Shown: positions 15,402-23,511 of the stretch, piece by piece
How positions within the stretch are numbered: the first letter of the stretch is position 1
How the letters are laid out: every line of letters begins with the position of its first letter
DNA from: Thermomicrobiales bacterium
GTDB taxonomy: Bacteria; Chloroflexota; Chloroflexia; Thermomicrobiales; UBA6265
Length of the DNA: 40,061 bases
Direction of reading: 5' to 3'
Assembly: GCA_020432165.1 (NCBI GenBank)
Contig: JAGQGU010000049.1
Span: 1-40,061, forward strand
The notes under the pieces: generated by a model
Database searches by the model: none
What the model saw: only the letters and a program-made list of their open reading frames with translations
What the model was told of the DNA's origin: nothing
Made by a program: the position numbers and the translations under genes

Positions 15402-17016
15402 CGGCTGTTCCCTCCAGGAATGTAAGGATTTCGAACGCCATCAGGAGCACGGATTGAGTTTGAGGATCGTGCAGATCCATCTGCAGAAGCTGACCGATGC
15501 GGTTAATGCGATATTGAACCGTTTTGGCGTGAACATGGAGTTCTCTGGCAGCTGCGGTGTGGCTGTAGTTATGTCGGAGATAAAGGCGGAGGGTATCGTA
15601 GGCATCGCGATCGTCCCGATACAGGGCCGAGAGTTCCTGGGGCACGAAAGCCACCAGATCGGAACTATCCGCCAGCACGAATAGCTTCAGCGCGCCCAGA
15701 GAATCGAAGCTGCCAATGTGAGACCATTTGCCATTCTGGCGAAAGAAGCGGGCTGTTGTTCGTGATTGCATCTCCTGCTGAGGCAGTTGATCGGCGAGTC
15801 CGACATCGCTCAGGCCCCCCACAAACTGCACCTGATCTCCCAGGAATTCCTGTTCCAGCATGCGGTCGATGCGGTTGGCCAAATTCCCTGGCATATTCGT
15901 GCTGTAGTTCAAATCGTTGCCATGCAGAATGAGCTGAACCCGATTTGGTGACAGATAAAAGAGCGAGTTGGGAAACAACCCTCGCAGGTACCGGGTGAGC
16001 AGACGAAAAATATTGGATGTGCGCAGGCTCGGTTCCAATGTTGAGAGGGATGGGAAAATGGTGAGAACCTGCGTCGGCGTATCTGCGGAGAGACCGGCTG
16101 CGCGCAGAGCTTCATCGCGGTACGAACGCTGGGCGATCATGCCGGAAAGCAGATCTCCGATGAGCGCGTTGCGATTCATTTGCTGCTGCTGACGGGAGGA
16201 GTGTTGGCGCAGAATCAATGTTTGCAACGAACGGATCAGATTCTCGATGATCACAATATCGCTGGATTCCACCTGATGATCGCGGATCTCATGGACGATC
16301 AACGTATGCTGTCGGTCATCGATACAACTGATATCGACGGATAGTACGGAATCGTTGAACGACGTGGTTTGGTCGTAATTGCAGGTGAAGCGGCGATAGG
16401 TGAAGTTCATATACTCGCTTCGGCGTATCGGTAGTGGTTGCCCCAGCTGAAGGCGCGATGCTATCTCCGGCGTCGTGGATGAGATGCGTTCGGTGGGCAT
16501 TTCCATAAGCGTGCAGTCCAGCGAAAGAAACTCCTGGAAGGTCGTCAGAATCTCGTCCAGACTGGCCAGGCTTAGGGATAGTTGGGAACTGATATTGCTC
16601 AGGCGATAGTGAAGCGCCAACTGCGCTTCGGTTTGTTCGATAACCGGTCGGAAAACATCCAGCAGAATGTCCTGGTAACTCGAGTTCATGCCGATCTCAA
16701 TGAGCGTGATCTGGCGATTCTCGCACTCATTGACGATATTTTCCGGGATGTGGTCGATCAGGCGTTGCACCTTAATCACAAGTGCCGAGATGCCGATCTC
16801 CTCCACCAATCGCAGAAATGCACCGAGATCGTCCGACTTAAGCCCTCGTAGCGCGAAGTAGCTGGAGAGCAACACCATCCCGTGTCGCCCCCATAAGTCA
16901 ATATCCAGCGCTTCCAACACATTGATGCCGGTGATGGGTGCGTAAAATTCCCTACCCTGCACCAGAACCCGAGGGGATTTCATGCTTTGGCATTGGAGCA
17001 ACTCAGCAACGTTCAT
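15370..17016 (-). CDS. pucR: PucR-type regulator, divergent from the carbamoyltransferase operon
   Basis: A 548-aa activator-type protein. Residues 1-125 match the PucR sensory domain (MNVAELLQCQSM, VLEALDIDLWGRHGMVLLS, LVIKVQRLIDHIPENIV, CENRQITLIEI). The middle is a degenerate GGDEF-like region. The C-terminus is HTH_30: TLRLYLRHNYSHTAAAREL, HVHAKTVQYRINRIGQLL, then DLHDPQTQSVLLM. B. subtilis PucR controls purine and allantoin catabolism, and this gene diverges across 177 bp from the FdrA-type operon, so it is the likely local regulator. The ATG at 17016 follows GAGGGGAAGAA. The gene name is by family, not by proven orthology. Confidence 0.87.
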   Translation of the reverse strand: MNVAELLQCQSMKSPRVLVQGREFYAPITGINVLEALDIDLWGRHGMVLLSSYFALRGLKSDDLGAFLRLVEEIGISALVIKVQRLIDHIPENIVNECENRQITLIEIGMNSSYQDILLDVFRPVIEQTEAQLALHYRLSNISSQLSLSLASLDEILTTFQEFLSLDCTLMEMPTERISSTTPEIASRLQLGQPLPIRRSEYMNFTYRRFTCNYDQTTSFNDSVLSVDISCIDDRQHTLIVHEIRDHQVESSDIVIIENLIRSLQTLILRQHSSRQQQQMNRNALIGDLLSGMIAQRSYRDEALRAAGLSADTPTQVLTIFPSLSTLEPSLRTSNIFRLLTRYLRGLFPNSLFYLSPNRVQLILHGNDLNYSTNMPGNLANRIDRMLEQEFLGDQVQFVGGLSDVGLADQLPQQEMQSRTTARFFRQNGKWSHIGSFDSLGALKLFVLADSSDLVAFVPQELSALYRDDRDAYDTLRLYLRHNYSHTAAARELHVHAKTVQYRINRIGQLLQMDLHDPQTQSVLLMAFEILTFLEGTAGAVTVDAAIH

Positions 17017-17193
17017 TTCTTCCCCTCAATAATTGCCACGCCAGGATAAAACATACCACTGCAATTGGGTCGCTGGGATAACGACTCCTGGCACGCTCCT
17101 CACCATACTACAGGTAAATGGGCGACAAGGAGATGGTGTGCTGCTGGTTTGCTCATGCGGTTTGCGGGTTCGTTGGAGGAGAGTGAGGAACGT
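17017..17193. promoter_or_regulatory. Divergent promoter region of PucR and the carbamoyltransferase operon
   Basis: This 177-bp region must hold both promoters. A 7-bp inverted repeat GCCAGGA (17040-17046) / TCCTGGC (17086-17092) spans 39 bp and could be a regulator site. A 22-codon open frame (17118-17186, beginning MGDKEMVCCWF) ends 7 nt before the first operon gene and overlaps its ribosome-binding region. It may be a leader peptide or chance. Confidence 0.45.
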
Positions 17194-20190
17194 ATGCTCA
17201 AGACGGTTATCAGACAGAACAGCTATCAGGATTCCATTAACCTGATGCTGCTAACCAATGCTCTGAATGCGCTGGATGTTGTCAATCGCGCATCGGTCAT
17301 GATGGGCACCGAGGCTAACAAAGATATCTTCAAAAGCACCGGTTTCTATACCGACGAAGTCGGAACCGCTGCACCTGCCGATATGGTGATTGTGCTTGAT
17401 GTTGAGGGTGACGATGCCCAGGCATCTGCCCTCGCCACTGTCGATAGCTTCCTGGCCGATCTTTCCTCCCGCCGCAAAAAGGGAGGCACGGTTGATGTAA
17501 CCAGTCTGGCCGCTGCGATCGAGGAACTTCCGGATGCGAATCTGGCCCTCTTCTCGATTCCGGGTGAATACGCTGCTCCGGAAATGCGCAAGGCTCTCGA
17601 AGCCGGCCTGAGCGTCTTCTCGTTTACCGATAATGTCTCGATTGAGGATGAGATCGAGCTCAAGCGCTATGCCCACGAGCATGGCCTGCTCATGATGGGA
17701 CCGGACTGTGGTACCGGCATCATCAGTGGGATTCCGTTGGCATTCACCAATGTGGTGAGGCCGGGAAATATCGGTGTTGTTGGTGCCTCGGGCACGGGTA
17801 TTCAGGAAGTTACCTGCATTATCGATGACCAGGGCGAAGGCGTTATCCACGCTATCGGTACCGGTGGTCGCGATCTCAGTTCCGATGTTGATGCCATCAC
17901 GGTCAAGGATGCCTTGATCGCGTTGGAGCATCACGATCCGACCGATGTTATCGTCCTTATCTCCAAGCCCCCGGCGCCAGCCGTTCGTGACGAGGTTGTG
18001 AATCTTCTCCACAATCTGAGCAAGCCCGTTGTCGCGATCTTCCTTGGTGAGAAGCCGGACCATCACGAGCAGAACGTCTATCTTGCCCACACACTGGAAG
18101 AAGCTGCCCTGATTGCGGTCGATCTTGCCAATGATCGCGAGGTTCAGCCGGTCTATATGCCCGCTTTGGACAATGAACTCGACGCCCGGATTGGTGAGAG
18201 CGGTACGGTGAAGGGGCTCTACTCCGGCGGCACATTGGCCAACGAAGCCGGCATGCTGATTTCCGAGGCACTCGATCTTGGTGGTGTTATTCACCACGAT
18301 GGGTATGTGCTGGATGCCAACGGCTATCAGGTAATGGATCTGGGTGACGATATGTACACCCAGGGTCGTCCTCACCCGATGATTGATCCGGAAATCCGCA
18401 TCAACATGCTGAAGGATCTCGCTGCGGATGAGACCACGCAGATCATTCTGTTGGACTGCGTGCTCGGTTACGGTGCGCATCCGGATATGGCTGGTCAACT
18501 TGCCCCGGCGATCCGTAGCGGTCTTGAATCCGCCAAAGCCGCGGGCAAGGATCTCTACATCATTGCTTCCGTGGTCGGTACCCGTCAGGATCCGCAGAAC
18601 TACGATGCTGCCGTGCGCACGCTGCGTGAGGCTGGTGCCTATGTGGAGGCCACCAATGCTCGCGCGATTCGCCTCGCGCTGAAGCTGAAGGGTGTCGATC
18701 TGGTCGAGGCCCCGAAGCAGGTTATCGAGCGTGAGGTGGAGAAGATTGATCTCCCCGCCCCGAGCGACAACGTTATGGATCTACTCACGACCAAGCCACG
18801 CGTGGTCAATATCGGTCTGGAAAGCTTCAACGAGTCCATCACCACATTTGGTGGTGCCAGTGTTCAGTACGCATGGAAGCCTGCCGCGGGAGGCAACAAG
18901 GAGCTTATTCGGCTCCTGAACGCCTTCTCCGGACGTGATGATATCGCCGCTGCCAATCAGGTCGTGGTCGATCGTATGCGCGAATCGCAACCGTTCCTGG
19001 TCGATGTGGTGCCGGCCAAGTCTGTCATTGAGATTCTGAACACGCGTACTCTGCTGCATGCTGGACCGCCCATCACCTATCCCGAGATGACGGGACCGAT
19101 GCAGGGATCCTGTGTCGGCGCGATCCTCTTCGAGGAATGGGCGAGCGACGAGGCCGAGGCCCGACGCATGCTGGAAGCCGGTGAGATTCAGTTCTGCCCC
19201 TGCCATCACGTGAATGCGGTTGGCCCAATGGGTGGTATCACCTCCGGCAACATGCCCGTTGTGGTGGTGATCAACAGAGCCGATGACAGCGTTGGTTACT
19301 GCATCATGAATGAGGGTATCGGCAAGGTCCTTCGCTTTGGTGCATATAGCGATGAGGTGGTGAATCGACTTCGCTGGATGCGCGATGTCCTCGGGCCGGT
19401 TCTGTCACAAGCGCTGCAGCAGACCGAGAACGGCATCAACCTCAATGTTCTCATCTCTCGCGCGCTCACCATGGGTGACGAATTCCACCAGCGCAACATC
19501 GCCGGGACACTCAATCTCTTCAAGGAGCTGATGCCGCTGATCGTGAAGCTTGATATCGATCAGGCGGATAAGGAGCGGGTTGTCCAGTTCCTGGCCGATA
19601 CGGATCAGTTCTTCCTGAACGTGATGATGGCTACCGGCAAGTCGATTGTCGAGTATGCCCGTAAGTATCAGGAAGGCACCGTGGTTACCACCATGACCCG
19701 CAATGGCAAGGATTTTGGTATCCGCATTGCCGGTATGGGCGACGAATGGTTCACGGCTCCGGTCAATACGCCAAACGGTCTCTACTTCAGTGGCTATTCG
19801 GAAGAGGATGCCAACCCCGATATCGGCGATAGCGCGATCACAGAAACGATCGGTGTCGGAGCCATGATCGATGTCGCCGCTCCGGCTGTCACCCGCTTCG
19901 TTGGTTCCGGTGGCGGCTACGATGATGCGCTGGCCGTCTCTGAGGAGATGGACACTATCACGATTTCCAACAATGCCAACTGGAGCGTGCCGAACTGGAA
20001 CTTCAAGGGGACACCTCTGGGAATCGATATCACCCGGGTGGTTGAGACCGGTATCACACCGCTCATCAATACCGGTATCGCACATCGCGAGGCAGGTGTT
20101 GGTCAGGTTGGAGCTGGCACCGTGCGGGCCCCGCTGGCTTGCTTCGAGAAGGCCCTGGTGGCCTACGCCAGGAAGCTCGGGTTGAGCTAA
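17194..20190 (+). CDS. fdrA: FdrA-DUF1116 fusion: probable oxamate-type carbamoyltransferase large subunits
   Basis: About 998 aa, joining two proteins that are separate in E. coli (FdrA/AllF and YlbE/AllG). Residues 1-535 are FdrA-like, with a succinyl-CoA-ligase-alpha-type fold: GPDCGTGIISG near 169, VVGASGTGIQEV near 194, then IGTGGRDL. The DUF1116 part starts near 537 (VVNIGLESFNESI), with ANQVVVDRM, LLHAGPPITYPEMTGPMQG near 620, HHVNAVGPMGGITSG near 668, NEGIGKVLRFGA and MGDEFHQRN near 759. FdrA, YlbE and YlbF together form oxamate carbamoyltransferase, which transfers the carbamoyl group of oxalurate to phosphate. The ATG at 17194 follows GAGGAACGT; the frame opens earlier without a good start. 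The next gene overlaps as TAATG. Confidence 0.9.
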   Translation: MLKTVIRQNSYQDSINLMLLTNALNALDVVNRASVMMGTEANKDIFKSTGFYTDEVGTAAPADMVIVLDVEGDDAQASALATVDSFLADLSSRRKKGGTVDVTSLAAAIEELPDANLALFSIPGEYAAPEMRKALEAGLSVFSFTDNVSIEDEIELKRYAHEHGLLMMGPDCGTGIISGIPLAFTNVVRPGNIGVVGASGTGIQEVTCIIDDQGEGVIHAIGTGGRDLSSDVDAITVKDALIALEHHDPTDVIVLISKPPAPAVRDEVVNLLHNLSKPVVAIFLGEKPDHHEQNVYLAHTLEEAALIAVDLANDREVQPVYMPALDNELDARIGESGTVKGLYSGGTLANEAGMLISEALDLGGVIHHDGYVLDANGYQVMDLGDDMYTQGRPHPMIDPEIRINMLKDLAADETTQIILLDCVLGYGAHPDMAGQLAPAIRSGLESAKAAGKDLYIIASVVGTRQDPQNYDAAVRTLREAGAYVEATNARAIRLALKLKGVDLVEAPKQVIEREVEKIDLPAPSDNVMDLLTTKPRVVNIGLESFNESITTFGGASVQYAWKPAAGGNKELIRLLNAFSGRDDIAAANQVVVDRMRESQPFLVDVVPAKSVIEILNTRTLLHAGPPITYPEMTGPMQGSCVGAILFEEWASDEAEARRMLEAGEIQFCPCHHVNAVGPMGGITSGNMPVVVVINRADDSVGYCIMNEGIGKVLRFGAYSDEVVNRLRWMRDVLGPVLSQALQQTENGINLNVLISRALTMGDEFHQRNIAGTLNLFKELMPLIVKLDIDQADKERVVQFLADTDQFFLNVMMATGKSIVEYARKYQEGTVVTTMTRNGKDFGIRIAGMGDEWFTAPVNTPNGLYFSGYSEEDANPDIGDSAITETIGVGAMIDVAAPAVTRFVGSGGGYDDALAVSEEMDTITISNNANWSVPNWNFKGTPLGIDITRVVETGITPLINTGIAHREAGVGQVGAGTVRAPLACFEKALVAYARKLGLS

Positions 20191-21047
20191 TGCATGGCGA
20201 ACCCTGGCAGGGATGGATGACCGCATCCCTGCATGACCACCTCGGAGTCCGTGCCACGGGCCATGTTCACAGCATCTTTCGACAGAGTTTCAACATCGAT
20301 GTCGATGGTCTGCTGCTGAATGTTGGTCAGCATCGCCAGCGTCTTTCACCGCTGGGCATGGCACTCGATCCCACAGAGTTTGGACCACTGTGGGAAACCG
20401 TCGCCATTGGCGATTTGGTGAGGTGGTCAGCCAGGAAGCTCGCTATCTATCCCTCCCGGGGAACACCGGTGGTGATTCCCTGGGAGCGGACGGCCACGGT
20501 GGATCACGCCGTCCCGTACGGAGCCATGAATCCTGAGATTCTGGCTGGATTTGCCGAGTCGATCCAGGCATTGTCTCTCGACACGAAGATCGGGCTGACC
20601 TGGGACGCCGATTTGCAGCGGGTCGTTGGGCAACTCCGGCGCGCTGATGCCGATGAGAGCGAGCGGCAATCTGCATTCCGCTGGCTTTTGGGGAGAGGGA
20701 AGGGGTTGACGCCTTCGGGCGATGACATCGTGGCGGGCTATGCATTCCTGTTGTGGATGTTTGGCATTGCCGTCATTGATGCCCGTTTGCGAGATGAAGC
20801 GCGGCAGCGAACGACCGCTACGAGTGCGACGTTGCTGCATATGTTGAGTTTTGGGGAAACCGGTCAGGCCCTGTTCGATGTGTGGCGAGCCGCGAACGAG
20901 GGTAGTCTGCAGAACCTCGATCACAGCCTGAAGCGTGTGTTGGAGATCGGACACACCTCGGGGGCAGACACAGTATTTGGTATCGGCCTGGGAGTCGAGC
21001 GGCTATTGGGTGCGGGGAATCGCCCAAAAGCTGGAGGAGGAGAGTAA
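20190..21047 (+). CDS. allH: DUF2877 protein, probable third carbamoyltransferase subunit (YlbF/AllH-like)
   Basis: A 285-aa protein with the DUF2877 signature GRGKGLTPSGDDIVAGY near residue 175. FSFRQSFN-like and LLLNVGQHRQRLSPLGM sequences precede it, and GADTVFGIGLGVERLL ends it. In E. coli the DUF2877 protein YlbF is needed with FdrA and YlbE for oxamate carbamoyltransferase activity. The ATG at 20190 shares one base with the upstream TAA (TAATG), which points to translational coupling and a fixed ratio to the fusion protein. The stop is 4 nt before the symporter ATG. It is acidic/neutral and cytosolic, without membrane segments. Confidence 0.88.
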   Translation: MHGEPWQGWMTASLHDHLGVRATGHVHSIFRQSFNIDVDGLLLNVGQHRQRLSPLGMALDPTEFGPLWETVAIGDLVRWSARKLAIYPSRGTPVVIPWERTATVDHAVPYGAMNPEILAGFAESIQALSLDTKIGLTWDADLQRVVGQLRRADADESERQSAFRWLLGRGKGLTPSGDDIVAGYAFLLWMFGIAVIDARLRDEARQRTTATSATLLHMLSFGETGQALFDVWRAANEGSLQNLDHSLKRVLEIGHTSGADTVFGIGLGVERLLGAGNRPKAGGGE

Positions 21048-21051
21048 AGAT

Positions 21052-22314
21052 ATGTTGCAAAAACAATCGCGAAAGCTCCCTATTGGCATGACCTCGCTGA
21101 TTATGATCGGCATGATTGCTGGCATGATCTTCGGCGTTGTTGCAGACCAAAGTTTTGAGGCGCTCGTTGTTATCGGGCAAATCTTTCTCCGCCTCATCCA
21201 GATGTCCATCATCTTGCTGGTGATGGGACAGATCATTGAGGCAGTTGGTGGAATCAAGCCAGCAGAGAGCGGCAAGATCGGTCTCAAAACGGTGACGGTT
21301 TTCCTGGTCTCGACGATGTTGGCGGCCGCTTTTGGATTATTGATCACCACCATCATTCAGCCAGGTGGCTCCATCAATCTTGAACGGATTGATCAGTCAA
21401 CCGAAGGGATCTCAGAGCAAAACCTGAAAATCGGCGATACGGTTCTCAGTTTCTTCCCGGTCAATGTCATTGGTTCGATGGCGAACGGTGTCATTGTGCA
21501 GGTTATTCTGTTCGCCATCCTTTTCGGGCTATCACTCAGCCTAGTCATTCAGGATAACGATGGCGAAGGCACCAACCTGCTCAGTCTGATCTCTTCGTTC
21601 AATAAAACCATCATGACGCTGGTGCGCCTGGTGATGAAACTGGCACCTATTGGTGTGTTTGCGCTGGTGGCCAGTTCCATTGGCGAGTATGGGATCGAGA
21701 TGATCCTGCCTCTGGCCAAGTATCTGGGAACGTTTGCCTTCGCCACGGCGCTCTTCCTTGGTATCTGGATTGTGGTTGTCTGTCTCTATGCGCGCGTGCC
21801 ACTTTTCGGACTGCTATATGGCGTGAGTCGAATGTCGACCGTGGCTCTGGCAACCACATCCTCTGCGGTGACCTTGCCGACGGAGATGGAGGATGCCGAG
21901 ACCCGGCTGGGGATCAGCAAGGAAATCAGCAGAATCGTATTGCCGTTGGGTGTGAGCCTGAACAGCAATGGTGCGGCCATGCACATGGCGATCACCATTC
22001 TCACCATCGCCCAGCTTTACGGTGTGACCTACGGGTTCAACGATTACCTCTACATCGTTGTGCTCGCCACCTTCGCATCACTCGCCAATGCCGTTGTCCC
22101 GGGTGCAGGCCTGGTATCGCTCTCGATCGTTGTCCCGCAAATGGGACTCCCTCTGGAATCCATTGCCATCTTTGCGGGTGTCGAGTGGTTTGTCGGCATG
22201 ATTCGCACGATCGCCAACGTGGATACGGATACCTTCTCTGCCATTCTCGTGGCCAAGAGTGAAGGCAAGTTGGATACCAGCGTGTACCAGCTAGCGAGGG
22301 CAGAAACCGCGTAG
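21052..22314 (+). CDS. Dicarboxylate/amino acid:cation symporter (DAACS/GltP-DctA family)
   Basis: A 420-aa transporter with about eight helices and two re-entrant loops. The family serine-rich loop is TTSSAVTLPTEMEDAE. The usual NMDGT motif reads NSNGAAMHMAI, and the last cation/substrate motif is IRTIANVDTDTF, keeping Arg, Asn and Asp. The altered NMDGT and TLP loop suggest a substrate other than glutamate or C4 dicarboxylates, perhaps oxalurate, oxamate or a related anion from the pathway around it. The ATG at 21052 follows GGAGGAGGAG and lies 4 nt after the DUF2877 stop. The direction of transport is not known. Confidence 0.88.
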   Translation: MLQKQSRKLPIGMTSLIMIGMIAGMIFGVVADQSFEALVVIGQIFLRLIQMSIILLVMGQIIEAVGGIKPAESGKIGLKTVTVFLVSTMLAAAFGLLITTIIQPGGSINLERIDQSTEGISEQNLKIGDTVLSFFPVNVIGSMANGVIVQVILFAILFGLSLSLVIQDNDGEGTNLLSLISSFNKTIMTLVRLVMKLAPIGVFALVASSIGEYGIEMILPLAKYLGTFAFATALFLGIWIVVVCLYARVPLFGLLYGVSRMSTVALATTSSAVTLPTEMEDAETRLGISKEISRIVLPLGVSLNSNGAAMHMAITILTIAQLYGVTYGFNDYLYIVVLATFASLANAVVPGAGLVSLSIVVPQMGLPLESIAIFAGVEWFVGMIRTIANVDTDTFSAILVAKSEGKLDTSVYQLARAETA

Positions 22315-22350
22315 AAATCAACGCTTTAGCGGTACACGCCATTGTCAGGA

Positions 22351-22369
22351 GTGGATGATTTCCATCCAC
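22351..22369 (+). promoter_or_regulatory. Hairpin upstream of the carbamate kinase gene
   Basis: GTGGATG (22351-22357) and CATCCAC (22363-22369) pair with a 5-nt loop, followed by CCCCGG and the AAGGAG ribosome-binding site. It may be a processing or attenuation structure inside the operon. Confidence 0.4.
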
Positions 22370-22387
22370 CCCCGGAAGGAGTTTGTC

Positions 22388-23344
22388 ATGCAATCATCTC
22401 GTATCGTCGTTGCTTTGGGTGGAAATGCATTGGGTACCACCCCGGCCACCCAGAAAGAATCGGTGAAGGCCATCGCCAATGCGACCGTTGCGTTGCTTCA
22501 GCAGGGGCACGAAGTCGTCATCGGACATGGGAACGGTCCACAGGTGGGGGCGATTAACCTCGCGTTCGATCTCGGCCACAAGGCGGTGGGCGGCATTCCC
22601 GCCATGCCATTTGCCGAATGCAATGCCATGAGCCAGGGATACATTGGGTATCACCTGCAGCAGGTCATGCAGAATGCGATCCATAAGGCAGGGTTTGATC
22701 GCTACGTGACATCTGTCATTACCCAGGTCGAGGTCGATCCGGACGATCCGGCCTTCTCCAACCCCACCAAGCCGATTGGATTGTTCTACACCCGGGAGGA
22801 AGCAAGAGCTATCGCCGCGGATCAGGGCTGGACCTTCGTTGAAGACTCTGGTCGGGGATACCGGCGTGTGGTTCCGAGCCCGCAACCGCAGAACATCGTG
22901 GAACTCGCGACCGTACGTACCTTGCTGGAGAACCGCGCTGTGGTTATCACGGTGGGTGGCGGCGGCATTCCTGTGATCGATGAGGATGGTGCGCTTACGG
23001 GCATTGATGCCGTCATCGATAAGGATGCCTCCTGCGCCAAGATCGCCAGCCAGCTCGACGCCGATGTGCTGTTGATTCTGACGGCGGTCGACAACGTCTA
23101 TATCAACTTTGGTACGCCAGAACAGCAGAAGTTGGAACATATCACCCCGGAAGAGGCGCAGTCCTATCTGGAGCAGGGGCAGTTTGGCGATGGCAGCATG
23201 AAGCCGAAGGTCGAAGCCTGCCTGCGCTTCCTGCAGGAATCACCAAACGGTCGCGCCATGATCACTTCTCTGGAGAATGTCGCCAACGCATTTACCAACG
23301 GGAGCGCGACCGTCATCTCGGCGCATGCCCCTGTTATGGCCTGA
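22388..23344 (+). CDS. arcC: Carbamate kinase
   Basis: A 318-aa enzyme that makes ATP, NH3 and CO2 from carbamoyl phosphate and ADP. The family hallmarks are all present: VVALGGNALG at the N-terminus, VIGHGNGPQVGAI near 45, VVITVGGGGIPV near 195, AVIDKDASCAKIASQL near 217, LLILTAVDNVYINF near 235 and FGDGSMKPKVEA near 275. The ATG at 22388 has GGAG 7 nt upstream; an ATG at 22355 in the hairpin is not used. No arginine deiminase or ornithine carbamoyltransferase is nearby; its carbamoyl phosphate is expected to come from the FdrA-type transferase. This matches the E. coli allantoin cluster, where a carbamate kinase (YbcF/AllK) sits beside the same genes. Confidence 0.95.
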   Translation: MQSSRIVVALGGNALGTTPATQKESVKAIANATVALLQQGHEVVIGHGNGPQVGAINLAFDLGHKAVGGIPAMPFAECNAMSQGYIGYHLQQVMQNAIHKAGFDRYVTSVITQVEVDPDDPAFSNPTKPIGLFYTREEARAIAADQGWTFVEDSGRGYRRVVPSPQPQNIVELATVRTLLENRAVVITVGGGGIPVIDEDGALTGIDAVIDKDASCAKIASQLDADVLLILTAVDNVYINFGTPEQQKLEHITPEEAQSYLEQGQFGDGSMKPKVEACLRFLQESPNGRAMITSLENVANAFTNGSATVISAHAPVMA

Positions 23345-23511
23345 GCCACCGCTGTGGGAGATCTGGGCTAACCGGAACTGGAGACCCACGGAGGTTTGGG
23401 AACGAGTTTGTGCATATGGCAGTTCGTTGGTTCCAGGCCGAACCAACATCACAGGAATTCGTGTATGGAGCCCGTTGAGGGCATTGCCAGGGGACTGGCG
23501 GAGGTAAAGAG
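23345..23511 (+). promoter_or_regulatory. Structured leader upstream of the second permease gene
   Basis: This 167-nt gap contains several nested stems. CTGTGGG (23352-23358) pairs with CCCACGG (23385-23391). GTTGGTTC (23426-23433) pairs with GAACCAAC (23440-23447) around CAGGCC. A GCCAG/CTGGC stem lies just before the GGAGG ribosome-binding site. I do not recognise a known riboswitch class. It may be a cis-regulatory RNA or an internal promoter region. Confidence 0.45.

Noticed and set aside
17251-18498. 415-codon minus-strand open frame inside the FdrA-DUF1116 gene
   Set aside because: It is antisense to conserved FdrA motifs, has His/Asn/Ile-rich shadow composition and lacks a ribosome-binding site.
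23345-23511. Guanidine (ykkC-type) riboswitch before the permease gene
   Set aside because: The nitrogen-rich pathway made it worth checking, but the conserved ykkC, mini-ykkC and guanidine-III motifs were not recognisable.
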